DNA from: Allosphingosinicella sp042666435
GTDB lineage: Bacteria; Pseudomonadota; Alphaproteobacteria; Sphingomonadales; Sphingomonadaceae
Assembly: GCF_042666435.1 (NCBI RefSeq)
Contig: NZ_JBHTDC010000002.1
Location: 992,001 to 1,056,000, forward strand
DNA: 64,000 nt
Direction: 5' to 3'
The notes under the pieces: generated by a model
The model's database searches: none
Seen by the model: the letters and a program-made list of their open reading frames with translations, nothing else
Told to the model about the DNA's origin: nothing
Made by a program: the position numbers and the translations under genes
Shown: positions 8,457 through 16,642 of the stretch, piece by piece
Layout of the letters: the number at the start of each line of letters is the position of its first letter
How positions within the stretch are numbered: the stretch's first letter is position 1

Positions 8457-8861
8457 ATGTTCAAGAAAATTGGCCTGACCGCCGCCGCCGCGCTGGCCGC
8501 GCTGACGGCGATCCCCGCAGCCGCCGAAGCACAGCCCTATCGCGCGCCCGGTTATTATGACAGCGGATCGCACAGCTATGCCTATCGCGACGGCTATCGC
8601 CGCTACCAGCGCGGCGACCGCTACGTCCGCTACAACAATCGCCGCTATGACAACCGGCGCTACGACAACAGGCGCTATGACCGCCGTTATTACGGCCAGC
8701 GTTACTGCCGCGACAACGGCTCGGCTGGCACCATCATCGGCGCGATTGCCGGCGGCCTGCTCGGCCACGAGGTCGCCGGGCGTGGCGACCGGACCGTCGG
8801 CACGATCATCGGTGGCGCCGCGGGCGCCGTCGCCGGCCGGGCGATCGACCGGAATTGTTAA
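8457..8861 (+). CDS. Secreted Tyr/Arg-rich glycine-zipper (2TM) protein
   Basis: A 134-residue exported envelope protein. The signal peptide spans about residues 1-26 (ending AAAEAQ). The middle part is strongly Tyr/Arg-rich and contains tandem YDNRR/YDRR units around residues 62-75. The C-terminal part (about 95-130, TIIGAIAGGLLGHEVAGRG ... IIGGAAGAVAG) is a glycine-zipper 2TM domain, as in RcnB/SlyB-like and surface-antigen-like proteins, which sits in or against the outer membrane. The start is ATG 8457, with AAAAGGAG eight bases upstream; the frame is open further upstream without a comparable site. The function is not known. Confidence 0.82.
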   Translation: MFKKIGLTAAAALAALTAIPAAAEAQPYRAPGYYDSGSHSYAYRDGYRRYQRGDRYVRYNNRRYDNRRYDNRRYDRRYYGQRYCRDNGSAGTIIGAIAGGLLGHEVAGRGDRTVGTIIGGAAGAVAGRAIDRNC

Positions 8862-8897
8862 GCCTTAGCGGTATCCCTCCAGTAGTGTAACGAGGGC

Positions 8898-8930
8898 GGG
8901 GCCCGGTGTTCTTGAAGAGCGCCGGGCCCC
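8898..8930. terminator. Hairpin between convergent glycine-zipper gene and cobT
   Basis: GGGGCCCGG and CCGGGCCCC form a perfect 9 bp stem between two convergent genes (stops at 8861 and 8958). No strong T run follows on either strand, so termination efficiency is uncertain. Confidence 0.55.
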
Positions 8931-8957
8931 AAATATATGCGAAGCATGTGGGGAACG

Positions 8958-10784
8958 TCAGTTCGCGTCGAACAAGTCCGCGAGCTGTTCGACCATCGTC
9001 CCGCCCAGTTGCTCGGCGTCCATGATCGTCACCGCTTTCTGATAATAACGCGTCACGTCATGGCCGATTCCGATCGCGACCAGCTCGACCGACGAACGAT
9101 TCTCGATCCAGGCGATGACCTGGCGCAGGTGCCGCTCGAGATAGGTGCCGCTGTTCACCGACAGGGTCGAATCATCGACCGGCGCGCCGTCCGAGATGAC
9201 CATCAGGATGCGCCTTTCCTCGACGCGCCCGATCAGCCGGTTGTGCGCCCAGAGCAAAGCCTCGCCGTCGATATTCTCCTTGAGCAGCCCCTCGCGCATC
9301 ATCAGCCCGAGATTCTTTCGCGCCCGCCGCCAGGGCTCGTCGGCTTTCTTGTAGACGATGTGCCGGAGATCGTTGAGGCGTCCGGGATGCGGAGGCCGGC
9401 CGTCGGCGAGCCAGCGTTCGCGCGCCTGCCCGCCCTTCCAGGCTCGGGTCGTGAAGCCCAGTATCTCGACCTTCACACCGCAACGCTCCAGGGTGCGCGC
9501 GAGAATGTCGGCCGAAATCGCCGCGATCGAGATCGGCCGCCCCCGCATCGATCCCGAATTGTCGATCAGCAAGGTGACGATGGTGTCGCGGAACTCCGTC
9601 TCCTTTTCGATCTTGTAGGACAGGGAATGAGCGGGGTTGACGATCACCCGCGCCAGCCGCGCCGAATCGAGCAGACCTTCTTCCTGGTCGAAATCCCAGC
9701 TCCGGCTCTGCTGCGCCATCAGCCGGCGCTGGAGCCGGTTGGCGAGCCTGGTGACCGCCCCCTGGAGGTGGACGAGTTGCTGGTCGAGATAGGAGCGCAG
9801 CCGGCCCAGTTCCTCCTCGTCGCATAGCTCCGTCGCCTCGACGACCTCGTCGAAGCGGCTGGTGAAGATGCGGTAGTCGAATTGCGGCGACAGGTCTGAC
9901 AATGGCCGGTTCGGGCGGATCGGGAGCATTCCCTCCTCGCCCTCCTCGCCGAGCCCCTCGTCGCTCTCGGCCATATCCTCTTCGGACCAGTCGCTCTCGC
10001 TTTCCTCGTCGCCCGATTCGCCTTGCTCGACGCGCATGTCGGCCTCGCCCTCGCCGCCGTCATCGTCGTCGCCATCCTCGTCGGATTCGCCCTCGTCCTG
10101 ATCGTCACCTTCGCCTTCATCGCCCTCCTCGGGCGCATGATCGAGATCCTGCTCGCCCTCGACCAGTTCGAGATCGCGCAGCAGCTTGGTGGCGAGCGAG
10201 GCGAAAGTCGCCTGGTCGTCCAGGGCGAGCCCGAGCGCGTCGAGATCGGAGCCGGCTTTCTCCTCGATCCAGTCGGAAATGAGCTTCAGCCCCTCGCGCG
10301 CAATCTCGGGCGGCGGCTCGCCGGTCAGTCGCTCGCGCACCATCAGCGAGATGGCGGTGGAAAGCGGCACCTCGTCGCGGTTGCGCGCCCGGGTGATTGG
10401 ATCGGTGCGCATCCGCATCTCGGTCGCGCGGGCGAGATTGGCGCGCACGCCCTCCATCGCCCGCGCGCCCAACGCCTCGACCCGCGCCTGTTCGGCGGCG
10501 GCGAAGACGGCGCGCGCGGTCTCGTCGGCGGGCGCGTTGCGGGCATGGAGCGCCGGATCGTGATGCCGCATCCTCAGCGCCGCCGCGTCAGCGAAGCCCC
10601 GCGTCTCGGCGACCTCGCGCTCGGGCAGGGTGCGGCCCGGCATCGGCACCTTGACGCTCTTGCCCGATACCGCCGGCGCATCGGCGGTGAACCCCAGCTC
10701 CAGCTCCGCCTCCCGCGCAATCGCCCGGCTCGCCCCGGTCAACACCTGGCGGAAGGATTCGAGGGGATTTGCCGGCTCAGGCAC
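8958..10784 (-). CDS. cobT: Aerobic cobaltochelatase subunit CobT
   Basis: CobT is the VWA/MIDAS subunit that, with the AAA+ protein CobS and the catalytic CobN, inserts cobalt into hydrogenobyrinic acid a,c-diamide in aerobic B12 synthesis. The 608-residue product has an N-terminal CobT domain (LESFRQVLTGASRAIA, then VPMPGRTLPEREVAETRG), a strongly acidic linker (about 215-290), and a C-terminal VWA domain with the MIDAS motif DNSGS near residue 407. The start is GTG at 10784-10782, only 6 bases after the vapC stop, with no clear ribosome site. cobS lies upstream on the same strand but is separated by a toxin-antitoxin pair; cobN is not in the window. Confidence 0.93.
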   Translation of the reverse strand: MPEPANPLESFRQVLTGASRAIAREAELELGFTADAPAVSGKSVKVPMPGRTLPEREVAETRGFADAAALRMRHHDPALHARNAPADETARAVFAAAEQARVEALGARAMEGVRANLARATEMRMRTDPITRARNRDEVPLSTAISLMVRERLTGEPPPEIAREGLKLISDWIEEKAGSDLDALGLALDDQATFASLATKLLRDLELVEGEQDLDHAPEEGDEGEGDDQDEGESDEDGDDDDGGEGEADMRVEQGESGDEESESDWSEEDMAESDEGLGEEGEEGMLPIRPNRPLSDLSPQFDYRIFTSRFDEVVEATELCDEEELGRLRSYLDQQLVHLQGAVTRLANRLQRRLMAQQSRSWDFDQEEGLLDSARLARVIVNPAHSLSYKIEKETEFRDTIVTLLIDNSGSMRGRPISIAAISADILARTLERCGVKVEILGFTTRAWKGGQARERWLADGRPPHPGRLNDLRHIVYKKADEPWRRARKNLGLMMREGLLKENIDGEALLWAHNRLIGRVEERRILMVISDGAPVDDSTLSVNSGTYLERHLRQVIAWIENRSSVELVAIGIGHDVTRYYQKAVTIMDAEQLGGTMVEQLADLFDAN

Positions 10785-10790
10785 TTCCGG

Positions 10791-11180
10791 TCACCACAAG
10801 GTTCTACATCCAAAATTGGCAAGCTGCGGATCGCGAGTGATGATAATCAGATCTTCGATCACGGCCTGTGCCGCGAGCATCCGATCAAAAGGATCTCGAT
10901 GTCGGCCCGGCAGGAAAGCTGCCATCAGCGCATGATCGTCGCGCATAGCCAAGGATTCGAACCCATTGCGCGTCATCAAAGGCCGGTAATCGCGCTGGAA
11001 ATCCTCGATCTCATTCAGCTTGCCCGATGCGGTCTTGATGGCGATCTCCCATATGCTCGCGGTGCTGACCACGATTGTTTGATCACCGGATTCAATCACG
11101 TGCCGCGCCGCGGCGCTGAGCTGGCCGGCTTCCGTCCACCACCAGATCAGGCCGTGCGTGTCGAGCAGGTATCCGGTCAA
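10791..11180 (-). CDS. PIN-domain toxin (VapC-like ribonuclease)
   Basis: A 129-residue PIN-domain protein, probably an endoribonuclease toxin. The acidic residues expected of the active site are visible: Asp7 in YLLDTHGLIWWW, a Glu in ASIWEIAIK, an Asp in DPFDRMLAAQA and a late Asp in ITRDPQL. Translation most probably starts at TTG 11180, which overlaps the antitoxin stop (TTGA), so the two are translationally coupled. The frame continues 11 codons upstream, but these codons overlap the antitoxin. The toxin stop lies 6 bases before cobT, so the toxin sits inside the cobS-cobT transcription unit. Confidence 0.87.
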   Translation of the reverse strand: MTGYLLDTHGLIWWWTEAGQLSAAARHVIESGDQTIVVSTASIWEIAIKTASGKLNEIEDFQRDYRPLMTRNGFESLAMRDDHALMAAFLPGRHRDPFDRMLAAQAVIEDLIIITRDPQLANFGCRTLW

Positions 11181-11461
11181 TAGCCGTACTTCTCGAGACG
11201 CTTTCCTTCCCAAAGCGCGAGCTCCTCGTCCGGCAGCGGATCGAACCAGACGGCGTCGGGGATCGGACCGCTGACTTTCAGTCCGCCGGGCTTTCGCTTT
11301 GGCTGGCGCACGACATTCTCGATCGGCACCAGCTTCGCATAGGGTTTGCCTGCCTTGGCGAGAATGATTTCCTCGCCGGCATGGGCGCGTTCCAGCAGCC
11401 TGGAAAAGTGGGTCTTGGCATCGTGGACGTTGATCATCTTGCGCGGATCGGCTTCAGCCAT
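11177..11461 (-). CDS. Phd/YefM-family antitoxin
   Basis: A 94-residue protein with an N-terminal Phd/YefM DNA-binding fold (MINVHDAKTHFSRLLERAHAGEEIILAKAGKPYAKLVP), which usually represses its own promoter. A C-terminal toxin-neutralising tail carries many acidic and aromatic residues. The annotated ATG is at 11461; an internal ATG eight codons later (MINVHDAK) is also possible. It is followed by the PIN toxin with overlapping stop and start codons. Its own promoter would lie in the 64 bases after the cobS stop. Confidence 0.86.
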   Translation of the reverse strand: MAEADPRKMINVHDAKTHFSRLLERAHAGEEIILAKAGKPYAKLVPIENVVRQPKRKPGGLKVSGPIPDAVWFDPLPDEELALWEGKRLEKYGY

Positions 11462-11525
11462 GGCTTTACTCCAATGAGTTAGTCCGCTTAGTCCATCCCC
11501 CGGGTCGCAACAAGGATTTTCGCGT

Positions 11526-12533
11526 TCAACCCGCGCGGCCCACCACGCTCTCGGGCAGGTCCTTGCCGAACACGCGCTGATAATATTCGGCGATGAGCGG
11601 GCGCTCGGTCTCGTCGCATTTGTTGAGGAAGGAGAGCCGGAAGGCGAAGCCGAGATCGCCGAAGATGAGCGCGTTCTGGGCCCAGCTGATGACGGTGCGC
11701 GGGCTCATCACGGTCGAGATGTCGCCGTTGACGAACCCCTGGCGGGTCAAATCCGCCACCTTGATCATCTTCTCGACCTCCTGCCGGCCGCCCTCATGGT
11801 CGTACTCGCCCGATTTGGCGAGCACGATCTGGGCCTCGGTCGCGGCGGGGAGGTAGTTCAATGTCACGACGATGTTCCAGCGGTCCATCTGGCCCTGATT
11901 GATCTGCTGGGTGCCGTGATAGAGACCGGTCGTGTCGCCGAGGCCGACCGTGTTTGTGGTCGCGAAAAGCCGGAACCAGGGATTGGGGCGGATCACCCTG
12001 TTCTGATCGAGCAAGGTCAATTTGCCCTCGGTTTCCAGCACACGCTGGATGACGAACATCACGTCCGGCCGCCCGGCGTCATATTCGTCGAACACCAGGG
12101 CCGTCGGCGTCTGCAGCGCCCAGGGCAGCAGCCCCTCGCGGAACTCCGTCACCTGCTGGCCGTCCCTCAGCACGATCGCGTCGCGGCCGATGAGGTCGAT
12201 GCGGCTGATATGGGCGTCGAGATTGATGCGGATCAGCGGCCAGTTGAGGCGCGCCGCCACCTGCTCGATATGGGTCGATTTTCCGGTGCCGTGATAGCCC
12301 TGGACCATCACCCGGCGGTTCTTGGCGAAGCCCGCGCATATTGCCAGCGTCGTGTCCGGATCGAAGACATAGGCCGGATCGAGGTCAGGCACCCTTTCAT
12401 CCGCCTCGCTGAAGGCGGGCACTTCCATGTCGCTGTCGATGCCGAAAAGGTCGCGCACCTTCGCCATCCGGTCGGGCGCTTCCATGACCGTCGCCGAGCG
12501 GCTGTCGGGATTCGCGTTGGGGATATCGGTCAT
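11526..12533 (-). CDS. cobS: Aerobic cobaltochelatase subunit CobS
   Basis: CobS is the AAA+ ATPase ring of the aerobic cobaltochelatase. The 335-residue protein has Walker A GYHGTGKST at residues 79-87, Walker B-like ALVFDEYDAG, and the family signatures TNTVGLGDTTGLYHGTQQINQ and MSPRTVISWAQNALIFGD. Its length is typical. The ATG at 12533 is the first in frame. Its partner cobT lies on the same strand about 740 bases downstream, beyond an inserted toxin-antitoxin pair. Confidence 0.95.
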   Translation of the reverse strand: MTDIPNANPDSRSATVMEAPDRMAKVRDLFGIDSDMEVPAFSEADERVPDLDPAYVFDPDTTLAICAGFAKNRRVMVQGYHGTGKSTHIEQVAARLNWPLIRINLDAHISRIDLIGRDAIVLRDGQQVTEFREGLLPWALQTPTALVFDEYDAGRPDVMFVIQRVLETEGKLTLLDQNRVIRPNPWFRLFATTNTVGLGDTTGLYHGTQQINQGQMDRWNIVVTLNYLPAATEAQIVLAKSGEYDHEGGRQEVEKMIKVADLTRQGFVNGDISTVMSPRTVISWAQNALIFGDLGFAFRLSFLNKCDETERPLIAEYYQRVFGKDLPESVVGRAG

Positions 12534-12608
12534 CGTCTTCTATCCTGTCGGGTGGCGTCGCCGCCTGTGTCCAGCGCTCGGTAGTATCTTGTGTTCCGCG
12601 CCGCAACG

Positions 12609-13307
12609 TCAGGCGGGCGGCGCGGCCTTGGGCGGCAGCGGGAACAGGGTCGTGAAGCGCTCGGCGAGCGCGCGGTCGCCCTCGACGCTGAGGACGCCCG
12701 CCGCTTCGAGGGCGTCGATCGGCTGGCCGCCATAGACCGCCGCGGCCACCATGGTCGGCTCTCCCGCGAAGACGATATCCGCCCCCGCCGTGTCGCCGCG
12801 GCCGACGTCGAAGCGGCCGCCGGCGATGCGGCCGGCGAAGGTCTCCGTCCCCACCCGGAAGCCGACTCGCGCGTCGATGCCCTGGGCCCGCGCGGGATCG
12901 AACATGGTGCGGAAGGAGAGCATCAGCGAAGTGGCGCTGAGCGGCAAGGTCGGGTCATGCGCCGGCGAGCGCGCCGCCCAGCGGCCGAGCGACTTCACGA
13001 TCGGCTCCGCTTCATAGCCCCATAAGCTGAGCTCATAGACTTGCGCGGAGGTCGGCGGCGGCAGCTTGCGGCGGACGAGCAGGCCCGCGCCTTCCAGCCC
13101 CTCCAGCCGCTGGGTCAGCACGTTGGCGCTGATTCCGGGCAGATCGGCGCGAATGTCGCTGAATCGCTTCGGACCCAGCATAAGCTCGCGCATCACGAGC
13201 AAAGCCCAGCGCTCGCCGATCAGGTCGAGCGCATGGGCGGTTCCGCAGGCGTCGTCGTAGCGCCGGCGAACAGGTTGCGCCGTTTCGGTTATTTTTGGTA
13301 ACTTCAT
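12609..13307 (-). CDS. HxlR-family winged-helix regulator with SCP2-like C-terminal domain
   Basis: A 232-residue transcription factor. The N-terminal HxlR winged helix covers about residues 18-115: CGTAHALDLIGERWALLVMRELMLGPKRFSDIRADLPGISANVLTQRL contains the conserved Cys and the recognition helix. The C-terminal half (about 130-225) resembles an SCP2/sterol-carrier fold, as in a subset of long HxlR proteins, and may bind a hydrophobic ligand. The start at 13307 lies inside the promoter region of the divergent VOC/GST operon, so it most likely controls both itself and that operon. The effector is unknown. Confidence 0.88.
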   Translation of the reverse strand: MKLPKITETAQPVRRRYDDACGTAHALDLIGERWALLVMRELMLGPKRFSDIRADLPGISANVLTQRLEGLEGAGLLVRRKLPPPTSAQVYELSLWGYEAEPIVKSLGRWAARSPAHDPTLPLSATSLMLSFRTMFDPARAQGIDARVGFRVGTETFAGRIAGGRFDVGRGDTAGADIVFAGEPTMVAAAVYGGQPIDALEAAGVLSVEGDRALAERFTTLFPLPPKAAPPA

Positions 13308-13323
13308 AGTCGCTTTTTATAAC
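13295..13323 (+). promoter_or_regulatory. Candidate promoter of the VOC/SRPBCC/GST operon, overlapping the hxlR-like start
   Basis: TTGGTA (13295-13300) and TATAAC (13318-13323) are separated by exactly 17 bases in an AT-rich island within GC-rich DNA. The sequence TAACTTCAT at 13299-13307 recurs as TAACTCAT at 13320-13327, two helical turns away, and GTTA/TAAC half-sites flank the -35 region. This is the obvious place for the divergent regulator to bind. Confidence 0.6.
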
Positions 13324-13368
13324 TCATGCGGGCATCACGGTCAACAGCGATTCGGAAGGGAGAGAGAA

Positions 13369-13797
13369 ATGCCCCGGATGATCTTCGTGAACCTGCCCGT
13401 CACCGATCTTGCGCGGTCGACCGCATTCTACGAGGCGATCGGCGCCGAGAAGAACCCGCAATTCTCCGACGACACGGCGGCCTGCATGGTCTTGTCCGAC
13501 ACCATCCACGTGATGATCCTGACCCACGACAAGTTCGCCCAGTTCACGCCCAAGCGGATCGCCGACGCGCACGAGACCAGCGAGGTGCTGATCTGCGTCT
13601 CCGAGGACAGCCGCGAGGGCGTCGACCGGATCACGGAGAGGGCGCTAGCCGCCGGCGGCCGCGAACCGCGCGCGGCCCAGGATTACGGCTTCATGTACGG
13701 CCGCAGCTTCGAGGATCCCGACGGCCATATCTGGGAGCCGATGTGGATGGACATGGAAGCCGCGAAAGAGGCCATGGCCCAGCCGGCCGCCGCCTGA
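13369..13797 (+). CDS. VOC-family (glyoxalase/bleomycin resistance-like) protein
   Basis: A 142-residue protein of the vicinal oxygen chelate superfamily. It starts MIFVNLPVTDLARSTAFYEAIG and ends with EDPDGHIWEPMWMD, the paired beta-alpha-beta-beta-beta modules of this fold. Members include metal-dependent lyases, dioxygenases and thiol-transfer enzymes; the substrate cannot be read from sequence. An AGGGAGAGAG site precedes the ATG. It is the first gene of a six-gene operon transcribed away from the HxlR-type regulator. Confidence 0.88.
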   Translation: MPRMIFVNLPVTDLARSTAFYEAIGAEKNPQFSDDTAACMVLSDTIHVMILTHDKFAQFTPKRIADAHETSEVLICVSEDSREGVDRITERALAAGGREPRAAQDYGFMYGRSFEDPDGHIWEPMWMDMEAAKEAMAQPAAA

Positions 13798-13819
13798 CCC
13801 GACGACGAGGATAGAAACG

Positions 13820-14314
13820 ATGCCCGCACAGCATGAATTGTCGATCACCCGCTTCATCGATGCGCCGCCCGAGACGGTCTATCGCGTCTATACCGAGCGC
13901 ACCGGCGAATATTGGTGCCCCAAGCCGTGGACGACCCCCGTCGTCGACTGGGACCTGAGGGCCGGCGGCCGCGCCAACACCGTCATGCGCTCTCCCGAGG
14001 GCGAGGACATGCCGCACGAAGGCGTGTTCCTCGAAGTCGTCCCGAACGAGAAGATCGTCTTCACCAACGCCTTCACCGCCGGCTGGACGCCGCAGGTGCT
14101 GAGCGGCGACGGCTGCGACTTCGGCATGGTGGCAATCGTCACCCTGGAGCCGGAAGGCTCCGGCACCCGCTACACCGCGATCGTCCGCCACTGGGACGAA
14201 GAATCGCTGAAAAAGCACGAGGAGATGGGTTTCCACGAAGGCTGGATGCAGTGCGCCGACCAACTCGCCGACATCGCCGAAGCCGAAGCGAAGGCGGAAA
14301 GCCAGGCGGCCTGA
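13820..14314 (+). CDS. SRPBCC / AHSA1-like ligand-binding protein
   Basis: A 164-residue protein of the START/Bet v 1-like (SRPBCC) superfamily, AHSA1 subgroup. ITRFIDAPPETVYRVYTE and the C-terminal long helix (WDEESLKKHEEMGFHEGWMQCADQLADI) are typical. Such proteins have a deep hydrophobic cavity and are often encoded next to ArsR/HxlR regulators and VOC proteins. It follows the VOC gene by 22 bases and precedes the GST gene by 19. No catalytic residues can be named. Confidence 0.87.
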   Translation: MPAQHELSITRFIDAPPETVYRVYTERTGEYWCPKPWTTPVVDWDLRAGGRANTVMRSPEGEDMPHEGVFLEVVPNEKIVFTNAFTAGWTPQVLSGDGCDFGMVAIVTLEPEGSGTRYTAIVRHWDEESLKKHEEMGFHEGWMQCADQLADIAEAEAKAESQAA

Positions 14315-14333
14315 ACCGAAGAGGAGAGCCGCC

Positions 14334-15011
14334 ATGCCAGTCGATCCGAACGCGAAAATCGAGATCACCGCCTTCGCCTGGGTGCCGTCCTTCGCGCAAG
14401 GGTTCGTCCGCGACCTTCGCCCGCGCTGGGCCTGCGAGGAGATCGGGCTCGCTTATGCCGAGCGTCTGCTGGAGGTCGATCCCCGGCCGGCGGCCTATTT
14501 CCTAGAGCAGCCCTGGGGCCAGGTGCCGGCGTTGAAGGATGACGGCGTCTGCCTGTTCGAAAGCGGCGCAATCCTGCTGCATCTGGCGGAAAAGGACGAA
14601 CGTCTGCTGCCGCGTGACCCGCAGGGCCGGGCCAGCACGATCAGCTGGCTGTTCGCGGCCTATAACAGCGTCGAGCCGATGATGTTCGAGCTCGGCAATG
14701 TCGACATCTTCGCGCGCGGCGAGGAATGGGCGAAGCTGCGGCGGCCGAGCCTGATGGAATTCGCCGGGCAGAGGCTCGACCGGCTCGCCGACGCGCTCGA
14801 GGGCAGGGACTATCTGGCCGGCCCCTTCACCATTGCCGACATCGCGATGGCGACGGTGCTGCGCGAGGCGGGCGATACCGATCTCGTCTCCAGCCGTCCC
14901 GCGCTCGCCGCCTATCGCGCGCGCTGCCTGGGGCGCCCCGCCTTCAAGCGCGCGCTCGATGCGCAACTGGCCGTGTTCGCGGCCAATCAACCCGAAGGAG
15001 AAGCAGCATGA
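14334..15011 (+). CDS. Glutathione S-transferase family protein
   Basis: A 225-residue cytosolic GST-fold protein. The N-terminal thioredoxin-like domain (about residues 1-85) contains QVPALKDDGVCLFESGAILLHLAE, whose VPAL cis-proline loop and ESGAI segment form the glutathione gamma-glutamyl site. The all-helical C-terminal domain follows, with YLAGPFTIADIAMATVLREA, the conserved N-capping region of GSTs. The stop overlaps the start of the DUF1428 gene (ATGA), showing translational coupling. It may conjugate or reduce a substrate handled by the neighbouring VOC proteins. Confidence 0.9.
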   Translation: MPVDPNAKIEITAFAWVPSFAQGFVRDLRPRWACEEIGLAYAERLLEVDPRPAAYFLEQPWGQVPALKDDGVCLFESGAILLHLAEKDERLLPRDPQGRASTISWLFAAYNSVEPMMFELGNVDIFARGEEWAKLRRPSLMEFAGQRLDRLADALEGRDYLAGPFTIADIAMATVLREAGDTDLVSSRPALAAYRARCLGRPAFKRALDAQLAVFAANQPEGEAA

Positions 15012-15760
15012 CCTATGTGGAAGGATTCATCGTCGCGGTGCCGACCGCCAATAAGGAAGCCTATCGCAAGCACGCCGCCGACGCCGCCCCCCTGTTCCGG
15101 GAATTCGGCGCGACCCGCATGGTCGAAGCCTGGGCGGACGACGTGCCGGACGGCAAGGTAACCGACTTCCGAAAGTCGGTGCAGGCAAAGGATGACGAGA
15201 GCGTCGTCTTCTCCTGGTTCGAATATCCCGACAAGGCGACCCGCGACGCCGCCAACCAGAAGATGATGAGCGATCCACGGATGAGGGAGATGGGCGCGAC
15301 GATGCCGTTCGACGGTCAGCGCATGATCTTCGGCGGGTTCGATTCGTTCGTCGAAGAGGGCACGGGCGACCGTGGTTCCTATATCGACGGGTTCGTGCTG
15401 CCGGTGCCGAGCGGCAAACGCCAAGCGTATAACGACATGGCGTCCAAGGCGGCGGCGAAGTTCAGGGAATATGGCGCGATCCGGGACGTCGAAGCCTGGG
15501 GTGACGATGTGCCCGACGGCAAGGTCACCGACTTCAAACGGGCGGTGAAGGCGCAAGGAGACGAGAAGGTCGTCTTTTCCTTTATCGAGTGGCCCGACAA
15601 GGAAACCCGCGACGCCGGCTGGAAGCAGATGATGGAAGATCCGGACATGCAGCCGGACAAGCATGAGATGCCCTTCGACGGCCAGCGCATGTTCTGGGGC
15701 GGTTTCAGGCCGATACTCGACACCGCCGCCGAGACGGCGACGGAGCGCGAACCAGCCTGA
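15008..15760 (+). CDS. Tandem DUF1428 protein (two fused domains)
   Basis: A 250-residue protein made of two copies of the DUF1428 (YbaA-like, dimeric alpha/beta-barrel) domain, about residues 1-117 and 124-238. The two halves align closely: MTYVEGFIVAVPTANKEAYR against SYIDGFVLPVPSGKRQAYN, EAWADDVPDGKVTDFRKSV against EAWGDDVPDGKVTDFKRAV, and MPFDGQRMIFGGF against MPFDGQRMFWGGF. DUF1428 proteins usually have one domain of about 117 residues and dimerise, so this looks like a fused pseudo-dimer. The start ATG overlaps the GST stop by four bases. The function is unknown. Confidence 0.9.
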   Translation: MTYVEGFIVAVPTANKEAYRKHAADAAPLFREFGATRMVEAWADDVPDGKVTDFRKSVQAKDDESVVFSWFEYPDKATRDAANQKMMSDPRMREMGATMPFDGQRMIFGGFDSFVEEGTGDRGSYIDGFVLPVPSGKRQAYNDMASKAAAKFREYGAIRDVEAWGDDVPDGKVTDFKRAVKAQGDEKVVFSFIEWPDKETRDAGWKQMMEDPDMQPDKHEMPFDGQRMFWGGFRPILDTAAETATEREPA

Positions 15761-15818
15761 TCGCGGTCATGGGAGGCCGCCCGCGGCCTCCCATCCCCCA
15801 CCGACGAAAGGACCGACA

Positions 15819-16631
15819 ATGTCCGATCCTGCACCCGAAGTTGCGGTCAAGCCCACCGGCGAGACGCGTGGCCGCAATCCGCATGGCAGCTTCATCTGGT
15901 ATGAATTGCTCACCACCGATCCCGACGCCGCCGCCATTTTCTACGGCAACGTCGTCGGCTGGCGGACGCGGAGCGCCGGCCAAGCAGGCGTGGACTACCG
16001 CCTCCTCTCGATCGACGGCACCGACATCGGCGGACTGATGAAGTCGGAGGAAGGCATGCCCCCGCCCGTCTGGCTCGGCTATATCGGAGTCGACGACGTC
16101 GACGCAGCGGCCACGACGATAAAGGAGGCCGGCGGCGCCATTCATGTCCCGCCCACCGACATTCCCAACGTCGGCCGCTTCGCGATGGTGGGTGACCCGC
16201 AGGGCGTCGTCTTCTACATCATGCGCGGGAACATGGATCAGGCGAGCACGGCCTTCGCCGGCATGACCCCCGGCCACTGCCGGTGGAACGAGCTCGTCAC
16301 CACCGACCAGGCCGCCGCGCTCGATTTCTACATCGACCAGTTCAGCTGGGAGAAGGGCGACGCGATGCCGATGGGGGAGGCCGGCGACTATCGCTTCATC
16401 AATCATCATGGTGAGATGATCGGCGCGATGATGAACCGGATGGACGCCAAGCAGCGGCCGATGTGGAATTTCTATTTCGGCGTGCGGGACATCGACGCGG
16501 CGGTCGAGGCCGTCCGCGCCAGTGACGGAACCATCACTTTCGGTCCGCAGGAGATCCCGGGCGGCGAATATGCGGTGAACGCGATCGACCCCCAGGGCGC
16601 GGCCTTCGGCCTCGTCGGCCCCAGGACATAA
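15819..16631 (+). CDS. Double-domain VOC-family protein
   Basis: A 270-residue protein with two VOC domains (about residues 20-135 and 150-268). Each begins with the hallmark motif: HGSFIWYELLTTDPDAAAIFY and PGHCRWNELVTTDQAAALDFY. Both halves end in the typical DPQGVVFYIM and DPQGAAFGLV strands. This arrangement resembles CFP30B-like 'VOC family protein' annotations. An AAAGGA site sits eight bases before ATG 15819. It is the fifth gene of the operon; the next VOC gene starts 11 bases later. Confidence 0.9.
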   Translation: MSDPAPEVAVKPTGETRGRNPHGSFIWYELLTTDPDAAAIFYGNVVGWRTRSAGQAGVDYRLLSIDGTDIGGLMKSEEGMPPPVWLGYIGVDDVDAAATTIKEAGGAIHVPPTDIPNVGRFAMVGDPQGVVFYIMRGNMDQASTAFAGMTPGHCRWNELVTTDQAAALDFYIDQFSWEKGDAMPMGEAGDYRFINHHGEMIGAMMNRMDAKQRPMWNFYFGVRDIDAAVEAVRASDGTITFGPQEIPGGEYAVNAIDPQGAAFGLVGPRT

Positions 16632-16642
16632 GGAGAAAGACC

